Positions 21,395 through 32,118 of a DNA stretch of 64,000 nucleotides are shown one piece after another. The translations under genes were made by a program, and so were the position numbers. Every line of letters begins with the position of its first letter. Position 1 is the first letter of the stretch. The notes under the pieces are model-generated. The model did not search any database. It was not told the DNA's origin and was given only the letters and a program-made list of their open reading frames with translations. Source of the stretch: Boswellia sacra (lineage: Eukaryota > Streptophyta > Magnoliopsida > Sapindales > Burseraceae); assembly GCA_013180625.2 (NCBI GenBank), contig SNVD02004825.1, forward strand, positions 62,001-126,000, in the 5' to 3' direction.

Positions 21395-23636
21395 CTAAGA
21401 AGTGGCCTCATCATCTCCTTCTTCGTCTGAAGATGATGAGGTAGAGTCGCCTTGCTTGGCCTCCCAGGCTGCTGTGTCCAATGTCGACTCGTAATCCTCA
21501 TCTTTAAGGATAAGGCGGTGGAATTGATCAGGATCAGAGTCTAGTGTTGGGATAGACTCTGTCACCAAGTTTAACTCTTCAGCTATGGGAGACTGATCAA
21601 TCTATGGGTAGCGGTCATAGAACCATCTACGCACCCCATTGACTCCATCAATATAGGAATGCTCCATAGCTTGCTGGTAGACACAACCTTTACGGAAGCG
21701 ACCAACTGCTTTGTCAATCCTACCTTGTTCAACAATAGCCCTCTCCCGAAGCTCTTGACCAAAATCATTGGCCCTTTTATGCTGGATAACTGCCTCCTTC
21801 TTGGCTTCGGACAAGTCTGCTTTCATTCTGCCCATCTGTTCCTTCATCTCTGCCATCTTTCTTTCCGTTTCAGTTAAGTTGTCGAGGCAGACTAGATGTT
21901 TCTCCTTCCAGTCGTCAACCTCAGAAGTGAGATGGTTAACTTCCTTGAGGAGGTTGGTGTTGGTAGACTTTCCTTGAGCTAAGGGTCCTGTCGCCTACAG
22001 AAAGAAAGGCAAAGAGAGAAAAAGAGATAAGGCATGACTTTCAAAAGTATAAAAAAAAAAAAAAGAAAGGGTCTTAGTAAAACCCAACCTGAAGTATGAT
22101 GCCCATCCCGACAGCGATCGCATCGAAGTATGTGAGTTTTACATTCTCTGGAAAGACATTGGTAGGCATGAGACGTGCAGCACTTTGAGACAATTCACGA
22201 AGGTAGTCTCCACATGTTGAGCCACTCTGAAAGCCCGTACTGTCAAAGGTAAAATGCTTGGGTAGTTGAGAGGCTGAGGGTAACTTGCTCCCAGTAGGCT
22301 TCGAGGCTGCCACTTCATCCGCAGGCTGAACGGAGGGCAACCTATCAGGAACCGGCTTCCATACAGGAAGCTCCTTGTGACCACTGGCTCTCCTCTTCGA
22401 AGGTCCAAGAGTTGGAGGACTTCCACTCCGTTTCTTCTGGGAAGAACTAGGCCTGTCATGAGTGAAAGGCTTAAGCGGCATATTGGCTTCAAGTTGAGCA
22501 AATTACTTCTTGGTAGGATGTAAAGGAAATAGTCCTGCGCGAAAATAAAACTGGTAAGACAACAAGCGCATGTCTGATGAAGTAAGATCAGAAAGTAATG
22601 ATCAAGCTTACCTTCCGGAGGAATTGGAGGTGATAAGCCAAGACGGACCAATTGCTCCCAATCAGTGAGACTATTCACGTTCTTCGAGTCCACGGGTAGC
22701 TTGAGTACCACTTGCAAGTCGTCTCTCTCTTTTTGAGATAACAGCGGGCGTTTGGTCCAAGGAGTTGCAATAAAAACAGAAAAGAATGTCAGTTGATCAA
22801 GAGTTTTCATAACAAAGACGGATAGGGAGTCATTATAATAGGGTACCGCAAAAACCAAAACGCCTCCTGATCCTCAACTTCTCCCCCTTTGGACGAGCAC
22901 CTTCTTGATACTTCCAACCGCCACCACACCAGAGTTGTTTATACTTCCATTCTTTCACATGGGAGGGGATGCCAAAAAGGCGGTTGGGGTCATCCGTCTT
23001 CCATCGCTGAGATATATAATAGTAACCCGTTTTCTCTCCATTCGGTGGGTGAATGGCAAAAATGTGCTTAACATAGTTGGTGGTAGGATCACCAAGGCCT
23101 GCACTTCTAAATAAACTTTGGAAAGCTATCAGAAGTCTCAATCCATTGGCCGACAGTTGGGTAGGGGCAATGCCCATAGCATCGAGCATACGACGAACGT
23201 AATTATCAAAAGGCACCCGGAGACCAGCTCTCAATAACTCTAGGCTTAAACCAATGACACCTCGTGGTGGCCTACTCCACCGATCATCTTTCCTTGGAAG
23301 AAATAGGATGACTGAAGCCGGGATAAGGAAATGGGCTCTATATATTTTTAATCGATCGCCCAGGAGTTGATTATCAATATGGTCGGCCTCCCACCACTTC
23401 TCAACCTCCGGTTCACTATCTGAGGTAGCAGAAGACGACCAGTCGCTATCCCTCTCAGTATCTACCACCTTGTGGTTAACAGAATTCTACTCTAGCTCAC
23501 GATTCTGACCGAAGAAGTTTTGGTAAAACTCATTTACTTCTTTACGGTTGGTCACAGGATCCTTATCCCTTGAAGACTGGGTTTGATGACTCGACTCCCC
23601 CTGTAGCACTTTCACAGTGGTTTTAACTCTAGCCAT
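21395..23636 (-). pseudogene. Antisense extra ORF of the element (PF04195-like 'putative gypsy type transposon' protein)
   Basis: The minus-strand ORF starts at MARVKTTVKV (ATG 23636). An acidic stretch is followed by the conserved domain: LIPASVILFLPRKDDRWSRP, PRGVIGLSLELLRAGLRVPF, MGIAPTQLSANGLRLLIAFQ, NYVKHIFAIHPPNGEKTGYY and LFGIPSHVKEWKYKQLW. This matches my recollection of Pfam PF04195. After it come PVDSKNVNSLTDWEQLVRLG, a Ser/Pro-rich part, a predicted coiled coil (MAEMKEQMGRMKADLSEAKK) and an acidic end EEGDDEATS with stop at 21395-21397. Introns are suggested by GTAAGC near 22611 with an acceptor near 22545, and by GTTGGG near 22090 with TGTAG near 21995. In-frame stops at 23487 and near 21603 show decay. 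Antisense ORFs between pol and the 3' LTR are known in Tat-lineage elements; their function is unknown. Confidence 0.75.
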
Positions 23637-23779
23637 CTGCACAGTCAAAGAGGGGTTGTTAGTCATCAAACCAAGTCTGCTGAGGGAGGGAAGAGACGAA
23701 AAAAAAAATGCTGGGGGAATGTATTGAAAGTTTTCCAAAATAGCTCTCGAAAAACACTTCGAAAATACTTTAAAAATTC

Positions 23780-24300
23780 TCGAAAACGCCCCCGCGAATA
23801 AAAAAATAAAGTTTAAAAATTCACGGAAACACCCCCGCGAATAAAAATTAAAGTTTAAAATTTCACGGAAACACCCCCGCGAATTAAAAAATCAAAGTTT
23901 GAAAATTCGCGGAAACACCCCGGCGAATAAAAATTAAAGTTTGAAAATTAGCGAAAACACGCCCGCGAATAAAAATTAAAGTTTGAAATTTCACGGAAAC
24001 CCCCCCGTGAATAAAAAATCGAGATTTGAAAATTCGCGGAAACACCCCCATGATTTTTAAATCAAAGTTTGAAATTTCGCGGAAACACCCCCGCGAATTA
24101 AAATCAAGGTCTGAAAATTCGCGGAGACACCCCCGATTTTAAATCAAGGTTTTAAATTTTTCGGAAACACCCCTACAACTAAAAAATGAAGTTTTCGAAA
24201 GTTGCAGAAACACCCCTGTAACTAAAAATGAAGTTTTAAAAACTGGCAAACAGACCCCTGCAACTAAAACTAAAAGTTTGAAAAATTTTAGAGAGGCCCC
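23780..24300. repeat. ~42-bp minisatellite, about 13 units
   Basis: Units start near 23780, 23821, 23863, 23907, 23949, 23992, 24034, 24077, 24119, 24160, 24203, 24244 and 24287. The consensus core is GGAAACACCCCCGCGAAT followed by an A/T-rich spacer such as AAAATTAAAGTTTGAAAATT. Several units have inverted arms (CCGCGAATT and AATTCGCGG). The last three units have changed to an ACCCCTGCAACT core. The array lies just upstream of the start of the antisense ORF and overlaps nothing else. Confidence 0.93.
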
Positions 24301-24329
24301 TGCAAACGAATATAACGCAGAAACGGCTC

Positions 24330-24720
24330 ACGTAGCCTTCGCATGCAGCACAGCTCGCCCCAACTGAGCTTGACCTTCGCTCGCATGCAGCTCGCCCGCG
24401 CGAGCTTGACCCTTCCTGCGCATAGCTCGCCCCTCGCGGGCTTTCCCTGCGCACGCAGCACGCACCTCGCCTCTCCCTGCTCGCCCAGCACGCCTCGCCT
24501 GCTTCTTCCTTGCGTCCCGCACGCAGCTCGCCTCTCCCTCCTCGCCCAGCACGCAGCTCGTCGCCCACCTTGCGCCTCTTGCTGCTCGCCCTTGCACGCA
24601 TAGCAGCTCGCCCTCGCGAGCTTGCTGCGCACGTTGCACGCCCCTCGCCGTTGGAAGCTTGCCTCTCGCCCATCACGCATGAGCTCGACTTCATTCCCGC
24701 ATGCATTTTGCTCCCTCATG
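24330..24720. repeat. GC-rich low-complexity block of GCTCGCC/CACGCAG-type repeats
   Basis: About 390 bp with far higher GC and CpG content than anything around it, built of irregular repeats of CAGCTCGCC, GCACGCAGC and CCTCGCCTCTCCCTGC. Long frames are open on both strands, but they are Arg/Ala/Ser/Cys-rich simple sequence with no domain, so I do not call a gene. It lies between the minisatellite and the captured OBERON fragment. Confidence 0.85.
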
Positions 24721-24812
24721 CATTCTGCTCCCGCATAGCAAAGATGCAATTTATTCCCGCATGCTCGCCTTCACTCCCTTCGCATGTTTCCTCCCTCTTC
24801 GAAGTTCACTCC

Positions 24813-26145
24813 TCTCCCTCTCACATCCTTGCTGGCAGAAAAAATTCTCTTAACATATTCAAGTTCCCTGGACATTGTTTCAGTTGACCATTCCTTAGCA
24901 AAAGTTTGAAAAACCTCCTTCACAAAGCCAAACATTTCAGACGGATGATCACATACAACACAATGGAACTGCATCTCAGTCGACCCTTGAGTCCCAGTCA
25001 CGCTGCAACCATTTCGGATAAAAGACTCTCGTAAGCCACAATCCGCATGGCACCAATGAAGACAAACATCACACCCAACCCAACTGCACGTAGTTGTGCC
25101 TTTTTATCAGCATTTAACATGATCTCACGGAGGCTCTCCTTAACCAATGCTATTGACTGTCCAGTCATATCATGGAATTTCCTAACCATGACATGAAAAG
25201 GATCTGATACTATTTACCCAATGATTGTCTCCACAAAATCAACTCCACCTACTAGTTCTTGTTCTTTCTGGCTATTGCTCCTATATAAGCTACCACCACC
25301 ATGTTTTTCTCTCATTGATCGTTTCTTCTCAAAACTATAACTGGAACCAATCTCATGTGATCCAACACTATTTGAAGGGGATCTGACATCAGTCTGTTTA
25401 TGAAAACTCAACTGCCTTTCAGGTCCATTGGGCATTTTATTGCTCCCTTCCGTAACCCTAACATGTCGTGCATGTCCTTGCTCAACTTGACCAGTTGGTA
25501 TACACTGAAATGATGTGTGAGACTGATGAATCGAGCCATTTCCATTCATCAAAATCTTGTGATACAAAGGATTTTCTTTATGCCTGCTAGACTCATTTTG
25601 AGATTGTCCTGGCCAAACTCCTTGAGATACTTGATCGATACCCTGAAATATTGGACGGCTGTGAACTGGCCGTTCAAAGTTACCCATGGAATTCTGTGTC
25701 AATGAACAGCTTGGATTATAAAAAAAAAAAAGACTGCGAGCCAGAAAAAGACATTTATGCAGTGAACCCATCAGATTTTGTATGAAATGTGTTCGTTAAG
25801 GACTGAATACTCCTTCCATGGCTTGGAGAACCAGGAGCTTGGGTTGAATCACGGGCACCAACAGCTTTTCTGACAGGAGAGCTAGTAAACAACTCAAAGC
25901 CCCTGGTACTTGGTCCTTCCATATAATCAGCCTTCCATGTCACAGCAACCCGTGATTCTCTTTCAATCCATCTGCCATCTTCAGCAGAATCAGCAGCGTG
26001 AATCGGTATAACAGCTACGCTTTTTCCTTTATCCTTGAAATTATGGTTCGACCCCCCCGTTTCCATATATACATTCACTTCACCTTCTTTTAAGTCTGCA
26101 CCATATTTGTTAATTATATGATTGCCATCTTTGTGACGCCCACCT
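24813..26145 (-). pseudogene. Captured, rearranged fragment of an OBERON3/4-type (TITANIA) PHD-finger gene
   Basis: Minus-strand pieces read, in the host-gene order, GADLKEGEVNVYMETGG, DGRWIERESRVAVTWKADYM, SPSHGRSIQSLTNTFHTKSD, NPSCSLTQNSMGNFERPVHS, RQLSFHKQTDVRSPSNSVGS, SYSFEKKRSMREKHGGGSLY, FHDMTGQSIALVKESLREIM, then CDVCLHWCHADCGLRES and CDHPSEMFGFVKEVFQTFAK, ending ELEYVKRIFSASKDVRGR. OBERON proteins are nuclear PHD-finger factors of meristem and root patterning. Roughly 100 residues between LNADKKAQLRA and WVGCDVC, including the first half of the PHD finger, are missing at an abrupt join near 25090. A TAA near 25772, a frameshift at an A-run near 25720 and a stop at 25214 disable it. 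The fragment is antisense to the element. OBE3 versus OBE4 is not resolved. Confidence 0.88.
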
Positions 26146-26267
26146 AGGGTTCAAGTCACGTTAGACTTATATGTGTGTGACTAAACTCATTATTTGGGCC
26201 TTCTACTAATATTTAATTCATAGCACTGAATAACTAAATCGTCCCTACGTCGACTCGTTAGTCGACT

Positions 26268-26286
26268 TGGGCCTGGGGGGGACTAC
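26268..26286 (+). other. Polypurine tract of the gypsy element
   Basis: GGGCCTGGGGGGGACTAC ends directly before the 3' LTR begins with TGTTATGG. The G-run is the probable plus-strand primer. Confidence 0.65.
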
Positions 26287-26662
26287 TGTTATGGCCATAA
26301 CAAAATTGGGCCTCAATTATTTCTAATTCAGTAAGCCCATTACTGAAGCCCATTATTTGGGCCCATTATCTGGGTCTCACAATGACCCATCTTAACTCCT
26401 ATATAAACCCTTCGAATTATAACTCAAGGTATGCACACTTTTCTGAAATTATTCTCTCTCTAAATTTCCTTCACTTTTGAGAGCTTCTCTCTCTAGGAAA
26501 TTCTCCTAGAAAATTTCGGAGTGCTGAAAACTGACTTGAGCGTCGGAGGGTCTCCGCCGGCACCACCGCCGGCACCCCTAACTGTTTCTTTGCTCGCAGG
26601 ATTGGACCCGATGTACAACCCGAGCTCCGACCCGCTTCCCGGCCGTCCGGAATCGTGCATCA
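26287..26662 (+). repeat. 3' LTR of the gypsy element
   Basis: 376 bp, TGTTATGG to GTGCATCA. Relative to the 5' LTR it has about 20 substitutions or small indels by eye and a 12-bp tandem duplication of the ACCGCCGGCACC unit in the CG-rich part (near 26560-26575). Confidence 0.93.

Positions 26663-26664
<2 letters not shown>

Positions 26665-26710
<46 letters not shown>
26665..26710. repeat. (AT)n microsatellite abutting the 3' LTR
   Basis: About 22 AT dinucleotides begin 2-3 bp after the LTR end. The sequence left of the 5' LTR is also alternating AT (AATATATAT), so the target site may have seeded the repeat. Confidence 0.9.
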
Positions 26711-26711
<1 letters not shown>

Positions 26712-28217
26712 AAAAAGATCTTTTTACGTAAATTTTTAATATAATTCATCGACATAAATTCCTAGTTATTGATCCCATCAAATCTAAATTTGTAGGGTAG
26801 TTTTATAGAAGGGTAACAATTCTAACATTTCATCTATTTTAAAGTTAGCCAAATTACTTCGACTATAACGACGTTTAACGATGGGGTTATAGAGTAATTT
26901 ATAAAACTTAAAGGTAAGTAAATGGCGTTTACCCTAAATAAATATTAATTGGCATGTGTGTCTATAAACTTTGCATTCTACAAGAACATTACCATGATAA
27001 CATAGTATATAATGGATGTATCGTAAAGTTTATATTGGAGTTTGGTAGAGATTAGTCACATGTAATTCTCAACTCAATTATCAAAAGATTTCTTGCGATT
27101 TTTTTCAGTATGAAATGAGTCAATCATCTACTTTGATATCGTATTGAACAAAAATTGTGATATTCTTCATCCATTAATCAAGAATTTCAAATTTTTAGAA
27201 AGTATTATAATCATCCAATAAAAAGGATTTGAATTTTTTCAAATGAACAATTTAAATACCTATTGATTTTAACAACTGATTACAGAGTTGATCATTTGAA
27301 CCTTTCAATTCATAGATGTAGATCTCAAACCTACGAATAGGATATTTTCGAAACTTAAAAAAAAAAAAGAAGTGAGTTAGATAAAAAAAAATATTATGCA
27401 AACACATAATAAGTGAAGAGTAATAGTATACATATGTAATTTTTTTCATATATTTTGCAAAATGGTATCATTGAATGTCACATTATTATTACATTTGTTA
27501 TCGTTTACAATAAATTTTCTCATCTAATGATAGCATGTGATGCCAAACGTTTATCCCAAATTTTCATCCCTCGAATGTTTGCATCCCAATTCTCAATGGG
27601 CTGATCTGCTTCAGCTGCTTCTGGGCCACCATTTGTCTTTAATGCTGGGCTAAGATGGTTCCTGCCCATGATAATATTGGTTTATGATTTGGAAGTTACC
27701 AATTGCGATATTTACAAAGGTTTTTTTAATTAAAACATTACAATAATATTATTATATCATCAATTCATCATTTAAAAGAATCTAATTGATCTTTTTATCG
27801 AAATTTTTATTTAAATAAAAGATATATTAAAATTTATCTAGATTTAATTCTTAATGCATATTTATTTTGCAACAAACTCTTTTTTTCTTTAATATCTTTT
27901 ATGCGTTTCTCTCAATAAGTAAATATAATTAGCTTCTTGCATTTTCCACCTCGTGTGTACTAAACCTAATAAATCAAAAATAGGGAAAATTTTAAAACAC
28001 AGTGGATGCATCATTTATGTGCATGCATTCATCAAGTGAAAATTACTGTAAAAGTCGTATGCATTAATATTTATATCACGATCAGACGAAAACATATGTG
28101 TCTATATTGTTGCTTTTAAAAAATAAAATGAAGGTAATGACCCAAAAGTATGGGATACTCATCGTTAATTTATTAATATTGTTGAAAGAAAATCTCTTAG
28201 TTATTTAGGTGTATGAG

Positions 28218-28254
<37 letters not shown>

Positions 28255-28930
28255 TATATAAAGAATGGATTTTTGACATAAAAATCGATATAAATTTATA
28301 ATTATCAATTCATAATATCTAACGGTTAAGATGATGAATAAATTGGCACAATTTTTTTTTAACAAATCTATATATAAATCATGAGCCATAAAGGATTGAG
28401 ATCCAATTTTACAATTGCCATTTCAAAGAGCATTAACTTTATGTGCTATATTGATTATTGAATCCCCACCGTTGAAACAAAGTTAATCTAAGTGTTCACA
28501 ATTTGTGTCGCAATATGTGTACAAAAAGTGCTATCATTGAACCTAAACCTTTTATATAACATAGAAGGGGTTCTTTTGACATAATATTTTAATACAAATA
28601 TATAAATAAATTCATAGACATTAATCTCACCGAATCTAATGACTAAATGCCACTCTTTTTATCTCAAATTTAACTATTGATCGAGTAAGATCAATAACTG
28701 CATTTTTGTTTCAATATTTTATATCAAAAGATACATACATACATACATACATACACACATATATATATATATTTGATATAATTTATTAATATAATTTTCT
28801 AATTCTTAATCTTATCAAATCTAATGTTTAAGTTTAAAAGTAAAAAAATATTATTTAATACTATCCATTCATCAATCATCTCAATCATTGAATTAAAAAA
28901 AATCAATGGTTATAAAGTTATATATATATT
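26711..28930. repeat. Dispersed ~75-bp repeat, four diverged copies, linked to AT/CATA microsatellites
   Basis: Copies near 26720-26800, 28262-28335, 28570-28650 and 28773-28840 share a pattern: GACATAAAT or GATATAATTT, a run such as TTAATATAATTT, then CTAATTATTAATC, then TCAAATCTAATG and TTAAG. Three of the four follow directly after an (AT)n or (CATA)n run (26665-26710, 28222-28250, 28731-28771). No terminal inverted repeats or target duplications are obvious. Confidence 0.5.
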
Positions 28931-31540
28931 GTACAGATAGAAGTAAATGATATAATATAAGGTGATCTTATTTGATGATGGTGACGATGATCATGGTAAT
29001 GATAATAATAATATTATTATTATTTTACTTCAAATTATACAACGATAATCAAAATTTGCTGGATCCATTGTTGCCGTTGTATACATCTCCTTGTGATTTC
29101 AATTAGTGCCGCAGATAGTCAACAATGGCATAATTTTATTCATTGCAAGTTTATGAAATTGCTTTTCACGTGTAAGAAAGAGATTTATAAAATTTTTGTC
29201 AGTACCTTTGCTTGGAGTTTAGGATGTGTCTCCATTTTCAAACAATATCGGCTTCAAAAGATCTTTTACATATAAATTATTAACCAAAGATGACATTTTA
29301 ATAATAAAGTAATATAATTTAATAATTGAAAGAGCATTAACCACAAGTTATAATAAATTACTATTTTTATGAGGTTGCTTGAAGGATTATATAATTCCCC
29401 CGAATAAAATTTGGCTTGGATTTTCTTGTTAAATAAGTAGTTCAATTCAACTCTACCTAACAAACTGCATAATATTATTAGTGATTAAATTGACCGGAGA
29501 TGAGATATTGCTACACTTACACGGATGAGGCTTCACATATAGTTTCATATCCAATATTATAACATAATTGTACTTATTTATAATATGTTGTCGTTGTTAC
29601 ATTTTATATTCTAATTCATATAATTAGTCCACTCTTACTTTTAATATTCAAAATATGCCTTGAAACTGTAAAAGAAGCTATATTTAAAATTTTAATGTAA
29701 TATTTATATACTAAAATTTTTTAAGAATATATACTTAAATACAAATAAAATGTTTTGAAATTATACTATATATTCTTTTAAATGTGTTATGAGATTGATA
29801 ACTATAACGTTTAATCACGAATAGAAGAGGATACCTTCTCGATCGATTACATGGATAATTGCTTGATTACTAGTTAAGGATCCACAATTAGACAGCAAAG
29901 CTCAGGCACACCACCGCTGTACATGAGAGTAAAATTATGAAAATAATAGTGATTTGATGTAATATTCGTGGACTTTTTTTCGGTGATGATATACATTCTA
30001 CAAGTTTATCCTATAATTATGCATATTAAAATTAAATGACTTTACATAAATTTAAAATTACTATATGATTCATTACATTATTAATACATTAATTTATCGA
30101 TAATTAATTAGATGTACTCTTTTTTGGGATATTAAGAAAAATATCAAATTTTTATCATTATTTTCAAAATTACTTACTTTTATCGATTCAAAAATCAAAT
30201 TATTAATATTATATGCTTTTTGTTCAAAAAAATGGTTTTGGTAAAATTAAAAATCAAAGATACTTAAAAGATGGAAAATTTATTAACGTTTTAACTTTAA
30301 AAGGATTAGTATCACAAACTACACTTATATTTTCTTTAAAAATCACTCAAATAAGACTTTAGGTCTTCCCATCCTTAAATTTTTTAATTTTCAGGAAATC
30401 GCCACTAGACCCTTCAGGAGCATAATCCACAAGTCAACATCAGTTTGATTATCATATAATTAAAAAAATGACCATTTTTAACCTTATTGATGGGTTTTTA
30501 AGGCCATTTTTTAATTAAAATCTTAAATAATAATAAACAAAAATCTTTATCACAGAAATCAGATTCCTCCGCTCCATACAAACCCAAAAAACTCTGAAAT
30601 CCATGTTCATCCCCAAACTCCAATTAATGTGTTGTCTAACTACAAATCAATCGAAAAATAAAATTAATGAAAGAACAACAGTGCCAATTGCATAATCTAC
30701 AAATTCGTAACCCATGTCTCAAGCAAACCAGCTTAGGTCCAGGGTTTGTATTTTTTTATTCAAAATATTAATAAAAAAACATTTAAATTTTTTAAAAGAA
30801 AATAAAAAAAGATAAAATACGATTTTAGCCTTCAACCGTTACCCTTTTTTAAGGCTGTTTGTGTCCTTAAGGACTTATAATAATTTCTTAAAAAGTTAGG
30901 GACTGGAGGGAATAAGCCCAAAAGTCTCATCTAAGAACCAACGAAAACCCAGGGGTGGTTCGAAGCATTAACCTAATTTCAAAACATGGAGATCAAATCA
31001 AAGCACCAATCATCTTAATATTATTAATATCATATTATATAAGCTAATAAGGAGATAATAACCAGTACCAATCACGCACGTCCAAAACTCTACTCATTAG
31101 ACAAACTTTTTTCAACTACATCTAACAATTTTATAAGTTCTCAAAAATTGGACGCCCAACTCCCTACATATCACATCATCTTTCAATTCTGTGAAACCAT
31201 GAAATCTCTGTTCTCCTTCTCAGTTTTGTCTTTTGACCATTTTACTCACACCTTCCAATCAATAACATCCAATTGCATGGCTGATATTACTCCCCCCTTT
31301 TTATTTTCAATTTTTTAACCAAAAAATTTTGTTTTTATTTTTTTCCCTTTTTACCCCGTTTTTTTTTAAAAAAACTGCCCATAAATATAGATGAATTTAA
31401 ATAATGTATAGAATTTTATATAAAGATCACAGCGACCGATTTAGAAAATTAGGTAATAATACCCTTATCCAATCCTCAAAATTAGTCTTAATTAATTAAT
31501 TAATTAATATTTATCATTACCACCAGCAAGGCCACGCGCT
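28931..31540. other. AT-rich intergenic DNA, no gene recognised
   Basis: Only short ORFs with low-complexity translations occur. A GAT/AAT-rich simple stretch lies at 28975-29025 and (TTAA)n at about 31485-31507. The base composition becomes less AT-rich after 31540, where the promoter region of the next gene starts. Confidence 0.6.
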
Positions 31541-31544
31541 TTTG

Positions 31545-31822
31545 GTTTGGACACAACAACTCGAGGTCATCCTATTTTGACGAAGATAAGATCTTACGTC
31601 AACTGGCCCCACCGTGTCCTCACCCGCCCCCTTAACCGGCGCGCGTGCTGGGAACGCGTCATCTGTTACACGTCTTCGTCCCCACTAGACCTAATAAAGC
31701 CCAGGCTCTTTTTCACTTTTTCCATTTATTCGAATTAAATTAATTAACTAAATAATTATTAATTTATTCGCTTTATCTTGGCAGCCTTGGTTTCAGGATA
31801 AAACCAAATTTATATATAAATG
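31545..31822 (+). promoter_or_regulatory. Promoter region and TATA box of the gene at 32119
   Basis: TATATATAAA at about 31811-31820 is about 300 nt before the start codon and is followed by a CT-rich leader (CTCACTTTCTCTTACTTTCTC), typical of plant 5' UTRs. Upstream at 31570-31690 a GC-richer block carries several ACG(T)-core words (GACGTC-like, TTACACGTC, CCACGCGC), candidate bZIP/bHLH sites. Its open frame (31547-31738) has no homology I recognise. Confidence 0.5.
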
Positions 31823-32118
31823 TGGCAGGAAGGAAATGGAAAGAGAGACTGCACCGCTGCCTCACTTTCTCTTACTTTCTCGAAGAATTTCCTGAGAAAC
31901 AAACAAGCCTCCGCCTGTCAAAACCTTCCAGTTGTAACATAAGTTAAATTCCTCTCCAATCATACACCGTTGTAGATAACAGTTGCCAAGTTTATCCATT
32001 GGCCTCGTTTCTATCAATTTTCTCTTACTTTCGATTTTTCATTTTCCAGTTCTCGCTCATTTTCTCGGACTAGGTTAAATTTTCCTATTTTAATTTTCTC
32101 GAAAAAAAAAAGAAAAAA

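Larger units (their letters stand above)
18115..26662 (+). mobile_element. Non-autonomous Ty3/gypsy LTR retrotransposon with antisense ORF and captured gene fragment
   Basis: Two direct LTRs bound the element, with a primer-binding site after the left one and a purine-rich tract before the right one, so it reads left to right. Between them lie gag, protease, the last ~58 codons of integrase, an antisense extra ORF, a minisatellite, a GC-rich block and an antisense OBERON-like fragment. RT, RNase H and the integrase core are missing, so mobility would need enzymes from a relative. Gag-protease followed by an antisense ORF and a tandem-repeat-rich 3' region resembles the Tat-lineage elements of plants. 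The LTRs differ at about 20 positions by eye over ~364 bp, so the insertion is not recent. No clean 5-bp target duplication is visible; the right edge borders an AT microsatellite and the left flank reads TATAT. Confidence 0.93.

Noticed and set aside
23780..24300. CRISPR-like regular repeats
   Set aside because: The ~42-bp units are contiguous with no unique spacers and lie in a plant retrotransposon; it is a minisatellite.
24236..24887. Several long ORFs on both strands in the GC-rich block
   Set aside because: The translations are Arg/Ala/Ser/Cys-rich simple repeats without domain or splice context; open frames are expected in GC-rich repeats lacking stop codons.
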